Below are positions 9,295 through 17,626 of a DNA stretch of 46,083 nt, piece after piece. A program made the position numbers and the translations under genes. Numbering within the stretch: position 1 is the first letter of the stretch; each line of letters opens with the position of its first letter. The notes beneath the pieces are model-generated. The model was not told the origin of the DNA. It saw only the letters and a program-made list of their open reading frames with translations, and ran no database searches. The stretch is from Chloroflexota bacterium (lineage in GTDB: Bacteria > Chloroflexota > Anaerolineae > Promineifilales > Promineifilaceae), in contig JAHDEN010000003.1 of NCBI GenBank assembly GCA_020628815.1, positions 68,146 through 114,228 on the forward strand, read 5' to 3'.

Positions 9295-10503
9295 ATGCGA
9301 ATACTGTTTCTATCACAACTAGTCCCATACCCTGCGGATGCTGGTCCTAAGGTGCGTAGCCTGCACGTGCTGGAATACTTGGCCTCTGCTGGCCATGATA
9401 TTACTCTGGTCGCCTTTTCGCGGGACACGGACACAACGCAATCAATCGACCATCTGGGCACCTTCTGCTCAAATGTCTATACGGTGCCTATTAAACGATC
9501 AACCTTCCAAGATATAAAATTCTTAATCAAAAGTATTATCCAAAGATCGCCCTTTTTGATTGCCCGCGACTATGATCAAAACATGTTTGATCTGTTGCGT
9601 ACCCTTGTTAAAGAAACCCCATTTGATGCGATACATGCGGATCAATTGTGGATGGCGCCGTATGCCTTGGCTGCTAAAAAATGTTCTCAAACAAAAGTAA
9701 AGATGGTTTTAGACCAGCACAACGCCGTTTACTTGGTTCCAGAACGTATGGGGCAAAACTCATCTAACCCGATCAAGAAAATGATTCTTGATGCTGAAGG
9801 TGAAAAGCTCTCCGAGTATGAGATCAGTGTCTGTGCCCAGTTTGATCATGTTGTTTGGGTTACCGACGAAGATCGCATGGCGCTAAGACGCATCCCGAAT
9901 GGGCAAGCTGATTTAATTACTGGCCCCACAATTCCTATTTGTGTTGACCCAGATGCGAAGAAAGTGGTTAAGCGAGCTGAAAACAGTAAGCGGGTTACAT
10001 TTTTAGGCGGGTTACATTGGCCACCCAACGCAGAAGGGATGGTTTGGTTCTATAAAAATGTCTGGCCTCAGATTGTTGAGCAGGTTCCAGATGCGAAACT
10101 AACTGTTATTGGCAAAAATCCTCCATCAGAGTTGATGAACGGGAACCACCAAGACAGCTTAGAAGTGACCGGATTTATTGATGATCCGGTTCCATATTTA
10201 GAGGAAACTGCAGCATTTATTGTCCCTCTCCATTCTGGTGGGGGGATGCGCGTAAAAATTATTGATGGTTGGTCATGGGGATTGCCGATTATTTCAACCA
10301 CAATTGGCGCAGAAGGAATTAAGTACTCTCCAGATAACGATATTATCATTTCAGACACTCCTGAAGAGTTTGCAAAAAATACGATAGCGCTTTTGACTGA
10401 TACAGATAAAGCGAACACGTTGGCGGCCGAAGGACGAAGAACGGTAGAGGAAAATTTCGATTGGCAAAAAACTTATAAAGCCTGGGATCAAATCTATGGT
10501 TAA
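9295..10503 (+). CDS. GT4 family glycosyltransferase, Stp1-like, with Asp at donor-site Glu
   Basis: A 402-residue GT-B protein with the Stp1-like N-terminus MRILFLSQLVPYPADAGPKVR and the segment FLGGLHWPPNAEGMVWFY (about 236-253). The donor site reads SGGGMRVKIIDGWSWGLP, so the usually invariant glutamate is aspartate (D324). That change is conservative and found in some members, but could alter donor choice. It begins two bases after the preceding GT2 gene and overlaps the next gene by 8 bases, so it is in the same transcript. The exact linkage formed is unknown. Confidence 0.9.
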   Translation: MRILFLSQLVPYPADAGPKVRSLHVLEYLASAGHDITLVAFSRDTDTTQSIDHLGTFCSNVYTVPIKRSTFQDIKFLIKSIIQRSPFLIARDYDQNMFDLLRTLVKETPFDAIHADQLWMAPYALAAKKCSQTKVKMVLDQHNAVYLVPERMGQNSSNPIKKMILDAEGEKLSEYEISVCAQFDHVVWVTDEDRMALRRIPNGQADLITGPTIPICVDPDAKKVVKRAENSKRVTFLGGLHWPPNAEGMVWFYKNVWPQIVEQVPDAKLTVIGKNPPSELMNGNHQDSLEVTGFIDDPVPYLEETAAFIVPLHSGGGMRVKIIDGWSWGLPIISTTIGAEGIKYSPDNDIIISDTPEEFAKNTIALLTDTDKANTLAAEGRRTVEENFDWQKTYKAWDQIYG

Positions 10504-11830
10504 ACGGATTCTTTACCGCAAAATGGACAATCTTTATTTGCCCATTATCTTAATTGTTTCGGTTGTGCTGCGCTTGGGAAGCGTGGCTTATTTTGGGAAC
10601 GATGTAATCGGACTCCCTGGTGTGCACGATCAGTTTTCCTACCATTATCTATCTTTAAGGGTATTAGACGGATTTGGCTTTACGTTTGGTGAGCCTTGGT
10701 GGCCGGTAACGCCTCCGGGAGAACCCACGGCTCATTGGAGCTATCTTTATACATCTTATTTGATTGGCGTGTACGGGTTGTTCGGCCGATTCCCTCTGGT
10801 CGCTCGTATTATTCAAGTTGTTTTTGTGGGTACTTTGCACCCATATTTGACCTATAAAATCGGTGAAAGAGTTTACAGCAAGACAGTGGGGCTAATCGCG
10901 GCCGGTTGGTCAGCCGTCTACATCTACTTCATCTACTATTCAGCCGCGTTAATGACAGAACCGGTATACATTACCGCCATTCTCGCATCAATCTACTTTG
11001 CACTTAAATTAAGTGATTCTGCAGATGATGAAAACCAATGGAGAAACGCGATTCTATTGGGCGTTTGCCTCGCCATAACCGTGTTGTTACGCCAGCTTTT
11101 TGTCCTCTTTGTTCCCTTTATGTTTTTATGGATATGGTGGAACAGCAACTGGAAAAAAACCATCCATTTGGTGATTGCTGGACTGATCTTGGTTGGCTCG
11201 GTTCTTCCGCTTACCGCCTTTAACTACACGCGATTTAATCAATTTGTTCTGCTAAACACCAACGCAGGCTTCGCGTTCTTCTGGGGTAATCATCCGATTC
11301 ATGGCACCAAATTCATCCCAATTTTGGACAACGACACCTATCGGGACCTGATTCCGCAAGAATTACACTCATTAAGTGAAGCAGATCTAGAAGACGAGCT
11401 AATGGATCGGGCGATGCAATTTATTGTCGATGATCCGGTACGGTATGCTCAGCTATCTGCTAGCCGAATTGTTAGTTACTTCATGTTCTGGCCATCTTCA
11501 CAATCTAGCCTCATAAGCAATATTTCGCGAGTGTTAAGTTTTGGGGTCGCACTGCCGTTTATTATTTACGGTCTGTGGCTCAGCTTAAAACGCTGGCGGT
11601 TTAACATGCGTAGGCCCGAAACATTGCTCTACTTATTTATGGGCTTTTACACCTGTATCCATCTGCTCTCTTGGGCACTTGTTCGGTATCGACTACCTGT
11701 GGATGCGGTCTTCCTTGTCTTTTCTGGCCTCGCGCTGGTTCAACTTTTTGAACCTATGGCAGAAAAATACAAAGCATCTAGATCAGTATCTACAACCAAC
11801 AGCAAACTAGTTTCAAGAGATTTAGGATGA
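10496..11830 (+). CDS. GT39-type membrane glycosyltransferase (ArnT/PMT-like)
   Basis: A 444-residue polytopic protein with about 10-11 hydrophobic segments. The first external loop contains GLPGVHDQFSYHYLSLRVL, with the acidic residue (here D in HDQ) after the first membrane helix that is the catalytic site of GT-C fold enzymes using polyprenyl-phosphate sugars. It then has PTAHWSYLYTSYLIGVYGLFG and the helix pair LTYKIGERVYSKTVGLIAAGWSAVYIY usual for the PMT_2 domain. It would move a sugar from a polyprenyl carrier to an acceptor on the outer membrane face. It overlaps both neighbours (8 and 4 bases). Confidence 0.82.
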   Translation: MVKRILYRKMDNLYLPIILIVSVVLRLGSVAYFGNDVIGLPGVHDQFSYHYLSLRVLDGFGFTFGEPWWPVTPPGEPTAHWSYLYTSYLIGVYGLFGRFPLVARIIQVVFVGTLHPYLTYKIGERVYSKTVGLIAAGWSAVYIYFIYYSAALMTEPVYITAILASIYFALKLSDSADDENQWRNAILLGVCLAITVLLRQLFVLFVPFMFLWIWWNSNWKKTIHLVIAGLILVGSVLPLTAFNYTRFNQFVLLNTNAGFAFFWGNHPIHGTKFIPILDNDTYRDLIPQELHSLSEADLEDELMDRAMQFIVDDPVRYAQLSASRIVSYFMFWPSSQSSLISNISRVLSFGVALPFIIYGLWLSLKRWRFNMRRPETLLYLFMGFYTCIHLLSWALVRYRLPVDAVFLVFSGLALVQLFEPMAEKYKASRSVSTTNSKLVSRDLG

Positions 11831-13035
11831 GAATTTTATTTATTGTGCCTTATGTGCCAAACCTGATCAGGGTTCGGCCGTACAATCTAATAAAATCTCT
11901 GACAGATCTTGGGAATGAAGTGACAGTTGCTACATTGGTTGTTAACGATGCAGACAAAAAATCTGTTGAAGAACTTAAAGCGTATTGTCATGATGTCATA
12001 ACCGTTGAAATGCCGTTGTGGAAATCACTCGTAAATTCGATCGGTGCTTTGTTTACAAAGCTGCCTCTCCAAAGTTTTTATTCTTGGAATAGCAAGCTTT
12101 TTGAACAGATCGAAGATATCAACGGGTTCGATTTGGTGCATGTTGAACATTTAAGAGGTGCTAAATACGCACTTCATGTGAAAGAAAACTATTCCGTCCC
12201 TGTAGTTTGGGATAGCGTCGACTGTATTTCACATTTGTTTGAACAAGCTCAAGCACAGTCTAAAAGCTTTTTCGGCACCCTGATAACCAAACTTGACTTA
12301 GGTCGCACGAAAAGGTTTGAAGGGTGGTTGGTGAATCAGTTTGACCGCATATTGGTTACATCCGAAGTTGATAAGTCAGCTCTAACCAATCTTTCACCAA
12401 ACCCAATACAAGATACGCAAATTTACGTATTACCAAATGGGGTAAATTTAGAGTACTTTAAACCTGACTTTAGCGTTAATCGTGATCCGGCAACCTTGGT
12501 TGTCACAGGAAAAATGAGCTATCACGCGAATGTCACAATGGTGTTAAATTTGGCCCACAATATCATGCCGCTTATTTGGGAAAGCAACCCCGATGTTAAG
12601 CTTTATGTTGTTGGCAAAGACCCATCATCTGAGATTCAAGAACTTAGCAGTAACCCGAACATAATTATCACTGGAACGGTGGATGACATGAGACCCTATC
12701 TCCATCGGGCAACAGTGGCGGCCGCTCCAGTTGTATACGGCGCGGGCATTCAAAATAAAGTGTTAGAAGCGATGGCTTGTGGCACCCCCGTTATTACAAC
12801 AACCCAATCTGCCCAAGCCATTATGGCCAAACCTGGCAACGAATTTTACGTTGCAGACGGGGCAGAAGATTTTGCTATTAAAACGCTAGACCTATTAAAC
12901 AATCCAGATCGCGCCAATCAAATTGGCAATGCTGGATATGAATTTATGAAAGAGAAACACGATTGGATGATGATCTCATCTCGATTAAAGGAGGTATACA
13001 ATGGAGTCGTCAATGGCCAGAGACAGCTCTCTTGA
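11827..13035 (+). CDS. GT4 family glycosyltransferase, Stp1-like subgroup
   Basis: A 402-residue GT-B enzyme that starts in the previous stop codon (ATGA). The N-terminus is MRILFIVPYVPNLIRVRPYNL. The donor domain begins VVTGKMSYHANVTMVLNL, the position where this subgroup has its short (F/V)xG(x)6-8N segment, and has AGIQNKVLEAMACGTPVITT with the conserved glutamate in KVLEAM. Its 3' end contains the ribosome-binding site and first 35 bases of the initiating phosphosugar transferase gene, tying the two products together. It acts on lipid-linked intermediates in the cytoplasm; the sugar is unknown. Confidence 0.9.
   Translation: MRILFIVPYVPNLIRVRPYNLIKSLTDLGNEVTVATLVVNDADKKSVEELKAYCHDVITVEMPLWKSLVNSIGALFTKLPLQSFYSWNSKLFEQIEDINGFDLVHVEHLRGAKYALHVKENYSVPVVWDSVDCISHLFEQAQAQSKSFFGTLITKLDLGRTKRFEGWLVNQFDRILVTSEVDKSALTNLSPNPIQDTQIYVLPNGVNLEYFKPDFSVNRDPATLVVTGKMSYHANVTMVLNLAHNIMPLIWESNPDVKLYVVGKDPSSEIQELSSNPNIIITGTVDDMRPYLHRATVAAAPVVYGAGIQNKVLEAMACGTPVITTTQSAQAIMAKPGNEFYVADGAEDFAIKTLDLLNNPDRANQIGNAGYEFMKEKHDWMMISSRLKEVYNGVVNGQRQLS
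12987..12995 (+). promoter_or_regulatory. Strong Shine-Dalgarno inside an upstream gene
   Basis: AAAGGAGGT lies five bases before the ATG at 13001 and is nearly a full match to the anti-Shine-Dalgarno sequence. It is embedded in the last codons of the GT4 gene that ends at 13035. It settles the start of the polyprenyl glycosylphosphotransferase despite the 35-base overlap. Few other genes in the locus have so good a site, so this initiating enzyme may be made at a higher level than its neighbours. Confidence 0.85.
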
Positions 13036-14509
13036 GGTATTAAATACCCGACAAGTTGAATATTCTATTTCTCCTTTGATGCGCAGTCGCCAATGGGTTC
13101 TATTGTCGTTTGCACTGCTCATTTTAGACATGAGCATGGCTTCACTCGCATTTTGGTTAGCTTTTATCACCCGATTTGATCTTGGGCTGACCGTGTTTCA
13201 ATTGGAGATTATTCCAGATACCCCGTTTTATCTGAGAATGCAGTTCAGCATTTTGTTTTTAACAGTGCTGACTTTTGCTGGTCATGGGCTCTACAATCGC
13301 AAAAACCTTTTGGGTGGGATGAAGGAATATGGCCTTATCTTTAGGTCGGTTAGCTTTGTCATGCTCATTATGATTGTGGTCGGTTTCTTCTACCAATCAT
13401 TTGTTTTTGCACGGGGCTGGCTTGCGGCCGCTTGGATTTTGACCATTACCTTTATTGGAATTAGCCGGTATCTGTTCCGCCGAGTCATCTATTCACTACG
13501 AAACTATGGGTACTTTTTAAGCCCAACCTTGATTATTGGCACCAACGAAGAGTCGATCTCCTTAGCAACCCAACTTTCTAGATGGAATACATCTGGATTG
13601 GATATTGTTGGGTTTGTTGATGACCAAAATGGTGAGCTTGGAAAGAAGGTTTTTGAACATCTAAAATATTTGGGCAATTTAGATTTGCTCGATCATTTGA
13701 TTGAAGCCTTTGATATTGAAGAATTAATCATTGCCACAAGTGCCTTAAACCGTGAGCAAATCGTTGATTTGTTTAAAAAATACGGATTGGTTGATCGGCT
13801 TAATCTTCGACTTTCATCTGGATTGTTTGAGATTATTACGACCGGTGTAGAAGTTAAAGAAATGGCGTTTGCGCCGCTGGTGCAAGTACGAAAAGCAAGA
13901 CTGACTGGGGCCGACAAATTCTTTAAGCGGATTGTCGACTATATGGTCCTTTCGCTACTCGCGTTGCCATTGTTTGTTGTATTCTCCGTCATTATTTTGT
14001 GGGTCAGGCTTGACTCAAAAGGGCCAGCCATTTATAGGCGCCGGGTGATGGGGTTGAACGGCCGTCAATTTGATGCGTTCAAGTTTAGAACCATGCACGT
14101 GAATGGGGATGAGATTCTTGACCAACATCCAGAACTAAAAGCTGAGCTAGAGAAAAATCATAAACTTAAAAACGATCCTCGCGTGACCCGTGCAGGAAAT
14201 TTCTTGCGCAAAACAAGTTTAGACGAGCTGCCTCAGCTCATTAACGTTTTTCTCGGTCAAATGTCTTTGGTTGGGCCTCGCATGATTTCTCCAGAAGAAA
14301 CAAAAATGTATAAAAACTGGAGCACAAACTTATTGACCGTATTGCCGGGCATGACCGGGCTGTGGCAAGTTAGCGGCCGATCAAATATCTCGTACGAAGA
14401 TCGAGTTAATCTCGATATGCACTACATCCGAAATTGGACCATTTGGTTAGACCTTCAAATCCTAATCAAAACAATTCCGGCCGTTGTTAAGCAACGTGGT
14501 GCATATTAA
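13001..14509 (+). CDS. Polyprenyl-phosphate hexose-1-phosphate transferase (WcaJ/PHPT family)
   Basis: This 502-residue membrane enzyme starts glycan synthesis by putting a sugar-1-phosphate on undecaprenyl phosphate. It has four or so N-terminal membrane helices (about residues 30-155), a Rossmann-like CoA_binding_3 region (about 175-260) and the catalytic bacterial sugar transferase domain from about residue 304 to the end. That domain shows a re-entrant helix (LSLLALPLFVVFSVIILWV), KFRTMHVNGD (361-370), the DELPQLINV motif (408-416) with the catalytic Asp-Glu pair, and LVGPRM (423-428), then PGMTGLWQVSGRS. Length and layout match WcaJ/WbaP relatives. The start is fixed by a strong ribosome-binding site. 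Likely substrate UDP-glucose or UDP-galactose, by family only. Confidence 0.95.
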   Translation: MESSMARDSSLEVLNTRQVEYSISPLMRSRQWVLLSFALLILDMSMASLAFWLAFITRFDLGLTVFQLEIIPDTPFYLRMQFSILFLTVLTFAGHGLYNRKNLLGGMKEYGLIFRSVSFVMLIMIVVGFFYQSFVFARGWLAAAWILTITFIGISRYLFRRVIYSLRNYGYFLSPTLIIGTNEESISLATQLSRWNTSGLDIVGFVDDQNGELGKKVFEHLKYLGNLDLLDHLIEAFDIEELIIATSALNREQIVDLFKKYGLVDRLNLRLSSGLFEIITTGVEVKEMAFAPLVQVRKARLTGADKFFKRIVDYMVLSLLALPLFVVFSVIILWVRLDSKGPAIYRRRVMGLNGRQFDAFKFRTMHVNGDEILDQHPELKAELEKNHKLKNDPRVTRAGNFLRKTSLDELPQLINVFLGQMSLVGPRMISPEETKMYKNWSTNLLTVLPGMTGLWQVSGRSNISYEDRVNLDMHYIRNWTIWLDLQILIKTIPAVVKQRGAY

Positions 14510-14531
14510 CCAACATAACCACACAAACTAA

Positions 14532-15512
14532 ATGATTATTGTTCAAACACCTTTAAGGGTTAGCTATTTCGGTGGTGGCACCGATTTTAAAGATTATTAT
14601 CTACAAAATGGAGGCTGCGTACTTTCAACGAGCATTGATAAGTATATTTTTGTCACCATAAAAAGCCGCTTCGACAAAAAATTGCGCGTGGGCTGGACAA
14701 GAACCGAAATGGTTGACTCAGTGACCGATATCCAACATGAATTGATACGCGAATCAATGATCATGACAGGTATTAATTCCGGCATTGAAGTAACAACAAT
14801 GGGTGATATTCCGTCTCAGGGTTCAGGACTTGGTTCATCAAGCACAGTTACCGTAGGTGCATTGCATGCGATGCATTCTCTAAAAGGGGATCTGGTTTCT
14901 GCGAAAGAACTGGCTGAACAAGCCTGTAAGATCGAACTTGATGTTCTTGGCAAACCCATTGGCGTTCAAGATCAGTACATAGCCGCGTATGGCGGTCTTC
15001 GAGTATTTAACTTTCAGCAAGACGGCAAAGTCTGCGAAGATAAAGTGATACTAGATCCGGTCACAGAACGACGCCTTAGTACTAATACATTATTATTTTT
15101 TACCGGAGTTACCCGAAAAGCGGATAATATTCTTGAAGAGCAAAAACAAAATATCGGCGATCGTCTCGAGATTTTGGCTCAAATGAAAGATCTTGTCTCT
15201 GTAGCTCGTACTGAGCTTGAAAACGGAAACCCTCACGCTATTGGTGAACTGTTGCACACGGGCTGGGAATTAAAAAAGCAAATGGCTTCAAAGGTCAGCA
15301 ATCCCGAATTAGATGCGATGTATTCAACTGCTAGGAAAGCAGGTGCGATAGGCGGTAAAATCTCTGGCGCAGGTGGTGGTGGATTTTTGTTATTATATTG
15401 TCCTCAAGACAAACAAGAATCTGTTCGCTCTGCACTGTCAAACTTGCAAGAATTAAATATTAATTTGGAACCCGACGGTTCTAAAGTGATTTTTAATTAT
15501 CAAAGAAAGTAA
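14532..15512 (+). CDS. GHMP-family sugar kinase, HddA-like
   Basis: A 326-residue GHMP kinase. It has the N-terminal substrate motif TPLRVSYFGGGTDF (6-19), the ATP-binding glycine-rich loop IPSQGSGLGSSS (93-104) and the C-terminal motif GGKISGAGGGGFLLLY. The TPLRxSxxGGGTD start is typical of D-glycero-D-manno-heptose 7-phosphate kinase (HddA) and close relatives such as fucose kinases, so it should phosphorylate C1 of a free or 7-phosphorylated sugar to prepare a GDP-sugar donor. No gmhA, gmhB or hddC-like partner lies in this window, so the heptose role is not confirmed. The gene has no CGGCCG sites, unlike most neighbours, and looks AT-richer. It begins 22 bases after the PHPT gene. Confidence 0.82.
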   Translation: MIIVQTPLRVSYFGGGTDFKDYYLQNGGCVLSTSIDKYIFVTIKSRFDKKLRVGWTRTEMVDSVTDIQHELIRESMIMTGINSGIEVTTMGDIPSQGSGLGSSSTVTVGALHAMHSLKGDLVSAKELAEQACKIELDVLGKPIGVQDQYIAAYGGLRVFNFQQDGKVCEDKVILDPVTERRLSTNTLLFFTGVTRKADNILEEQKQNIGDRLEILAQMKDLVSVARTELENGNPHAIGELLHTGWELKKQMASKVSNPELDAMYSTARKAGAIGGKISGAGGGGFLLLYCPQDKQESVRSALSNLQELNINLEPDGSKVIFNYQRK

Positions 15513-15630
15513 CTTTGAGTGAAAAATCAAAATATTTTCTAATCTAAACCTAAAAAAAGATTGTTGATAGGCTTAACTTATATTAGCCTTTAGGCAGTTA
15601 CACGAAGAAAAAGTAAAAGGAATTTAGCCA

Positions 15631-17280
15631 GTGGAACTCAAAAATTATCTTACACCCATACAACGTTGGTGGTGGCTAATCGCATTATCGGTTGTCTTAG
15701 CTGGTGCCTCCAGCTATTTTTTCATTAGTCAGCAACCTGTCAAATACATCTCTAAAGCGACTTTGATGGTTGGCCAAGAGGCGATTAATGATCCAAACCC
15801 TAACTCTAATCAGTTTTTCCTTGCCCGACAGCTGGCAGGGATTTATGCTGATATGGCGACCCGTGACTTAGTAAAAGAAGCAACAAGAAAGACATTAGGT
15901 TTGACATGGCTGCCTGAATATTTTGCCAATGCGATTCCAGAGACTCAATTTATCGAGATTGCGGTAGTTGATACGATTCCAGAACGTTCGGAGATTATTG
16001 CCAATGAACTGGCTGCCCAGCTGATCAGGCTGAGCCCTAGTAATTTAACCGAAGAAGAGCAAGAACGTATCGACTTTGTTGATACGCAGCTTGATCTGTT
16101 ACAGGTTCAAATTGAGGCTACAGTCGAAGAGATTCTGGTAAAAAGTGAAGAGCTTGGCGAGCAATTTAGTGCTCGTGAAATCGCAAATATTCGGAATGAA
16201 ATTGCAGCTTTAGAGACTAAGCGCAATACTCTACAAAGTAACTACGCATCTCTTTTAGATCAAACTGGGCAAGGGGATATTAATGCGATTAGCGTGATTG
16301 AACCGGCATTTGCTTACCCTGTGGAAACTGGCAACTTTATGGCTGTAGCAACCGCTATGGTTGTTGCTCTAGTGTTGTCGGCAAGCACGGCTTATCTGAT
16401 CGAGTATTTGGATGATACGATTAAAACGCAAGACGAAGCGATGGAGATGTTTGGTTTGCCCAAGCTGATCTCTTTGCCCGTTCTTGACTTTTTAAATGAT
16501 GAGGATCCACTTATTACGGTTCGGTCCCCCTTATCCCCCACATCTGAAACTTTCCGATCTTTGAGGACAAGTATTCAGTTTGCGAATCTTGATAAGAAGA
16601 ACAGAAGCCTTGTGGTTTTGAGCCCAAATCAAAGCGAAGGTAAAAGTATGATCGCTGCTAATACGGCGGTTATCTGGGCAAAGGGTGGCAGTCGTGTGCT
16701 CCTGATGGACGGGGACTTGCGCCGGCCGACCCAGCATAAACTTTTTAATATTGATCGGTCTAACGGCTTATCAACTATGTTGTTAGATTACCAAGCTGAT
16801 GAACACGAGGATTTCGCTGCCTTTTTGAAACCGTTTGTTCAATCCTCATTGGTACCTGGTTTAGATCTAATCGCGAGTGGCCCGATTCCACCATCGCCGG
16901 CCGAATTGATCGGTTCGCGCAAAATGGTTGATATTTTGGCTAAGTTACTTGAGATTTATGATTACATCGTGATCGATGCTCCATCTGTTTTGGCAGTTAC
17001 CGATCCTTCGATATTGAGCAGTTTGGCAGATTCAACCGTTCTGGTTGCCTTTGTTAATAAGACTCGTCGCCAGCATATTAAAGAGACAATCACACGCCTG
17101 AAACGTGTGAACGCAAATCTTGTGGGAATCATCTATAACGGTGACAGAGAACAGACCCATCAAGTTGCATATGTTGAGACCGGTGCAATGCAGCCATTGG
17201 ACACAATTGTGACCGATCTTGATCTAGAAGATGTAGGCTTAGAAGATGAATCTGAACCAGATTGGATTAATCAACTTTAG
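15631..17280 (+). CDS. Wzz chain-length protein fused to BY-kinase domain
   Basis: A 549-residue polysaccharide co-polymerase/autokinase. The N-terminal Wzz part has a membrane helix at about 15-33, an extracytoplasmic region with a coiled coil at about 145-205, and a second helix at about 237-257. The cytoplasmic kinase part has Walker A SPNQSEGKS (331-339, K338), Walker A' LLMDGDLRRP (357-366) and Walker B IVIDAP (446-451). Such proteins set chain length and control export. The usual C-terminal tyrosine cluster is missing: the tail after residue 510 is acidic with a single tyrosine. The start is GTG with AAAAGGA nine bases upstream (15615-15621), after a 118-base gap that may hold a promoter. 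Confidence 0.93.
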   Translation: MELKNYLTPIQRWWWLIALSVVLAGASSYFFISQQPVKYISKATLMVGQEAINDPNPNSNQFFLARQLAGIYADMATRDLVKEATRKTLGLTWLPEYFANAIPETQFIEIAVVDTIPERSEIIANELAAQLIRLSPSNLTEEEQERIDFVDTQLDLLQVQIEATVEEILVKSEELGEQFSAREIANIRNEIAALETKRNTLQSNYASLLDQTGQGDINAISVIEPAFAYPVETGNFMAVATAMVVALVLSASTAYLIEYLDDTIKTQDEAMEMFGLPKLISLPVLDFLNDEDPLITVRSPLSPTSETFRSLRTSIQFANLDKKNRSLVVLSPNQSEGKSMIAANTAVIWAKGGSRVLLMDGDLRRPTQHKLFNIDRSNGLSTMLLDYQADEHEDFAAFLKPFVQSSLVPGLDLIASGPIPPSPAELIGSRKMVDILAKLLEIYDYIVIDAPSVLAVTDPSILSSLADSTVLVAFVNKTRRQHIKETITRLKRVNANLVGIIYNGDREQTHQVAYVETGAMQPLDTIVTDLDLEDVGLEDESEPDWINQL

Positions 17281-17626
17281 CGTGAATGTAGAGTGTATTT
17301 TTGTCTCACAGCCGCTTATTCTCAAGTAAAGTCGTAAGGGAAAAATCCTAGAATTGACCGTGACTAGTAAATGAGTGGCCGTGGGTAAATATGCACTTTT
17401 GCCATAAAACTAAGTTCGAAAAGCAGTGTCAAGGAAAGCAGGCAAAGAAAGTAGGGAGAACACAGGACCGTAAGATCCTAGTTCGATTTTACAAATCCGT
17501 CTATCTTTATCGATACTGGTCAATCCTTCCGTACACAAAAGACACCCGAATCCTAAAGATCGTCAATTCTGTCTGGTGGACATACCGTACAGTAGCTAGC
17601 CGTTTGCAGGTTAAGGTATTTTAGAT
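17281..17626 (+). other. Intergenic region without a supported gene
   Basis: These 346 bases separate the Wzz-kinase gene from the next GT4 gene. A 77-codon open frame (17391-17624) is present, but it has no ribosome-binding site, an odd lysine- and tyrosine-rich composition and no recognisable family. I therefore treat the stretch as non-coding. The only structure noticed is a small inverted repeat AGGA(N8)TCCT near 17464-17479. A promoter for the downstream GT4-asnB-methyltransferase group is likely here, but no convincing boxes were seen. Confidence 0.4.

Noticed and set aside
17391-17624. 77-codon open frame before the GT4 gene at 17627
   Set aside because: No ribosome-binding site, unusual Lys/Tyr-rich composition and no recognisable domain; most likely chance in an AT-rich intergenic region.
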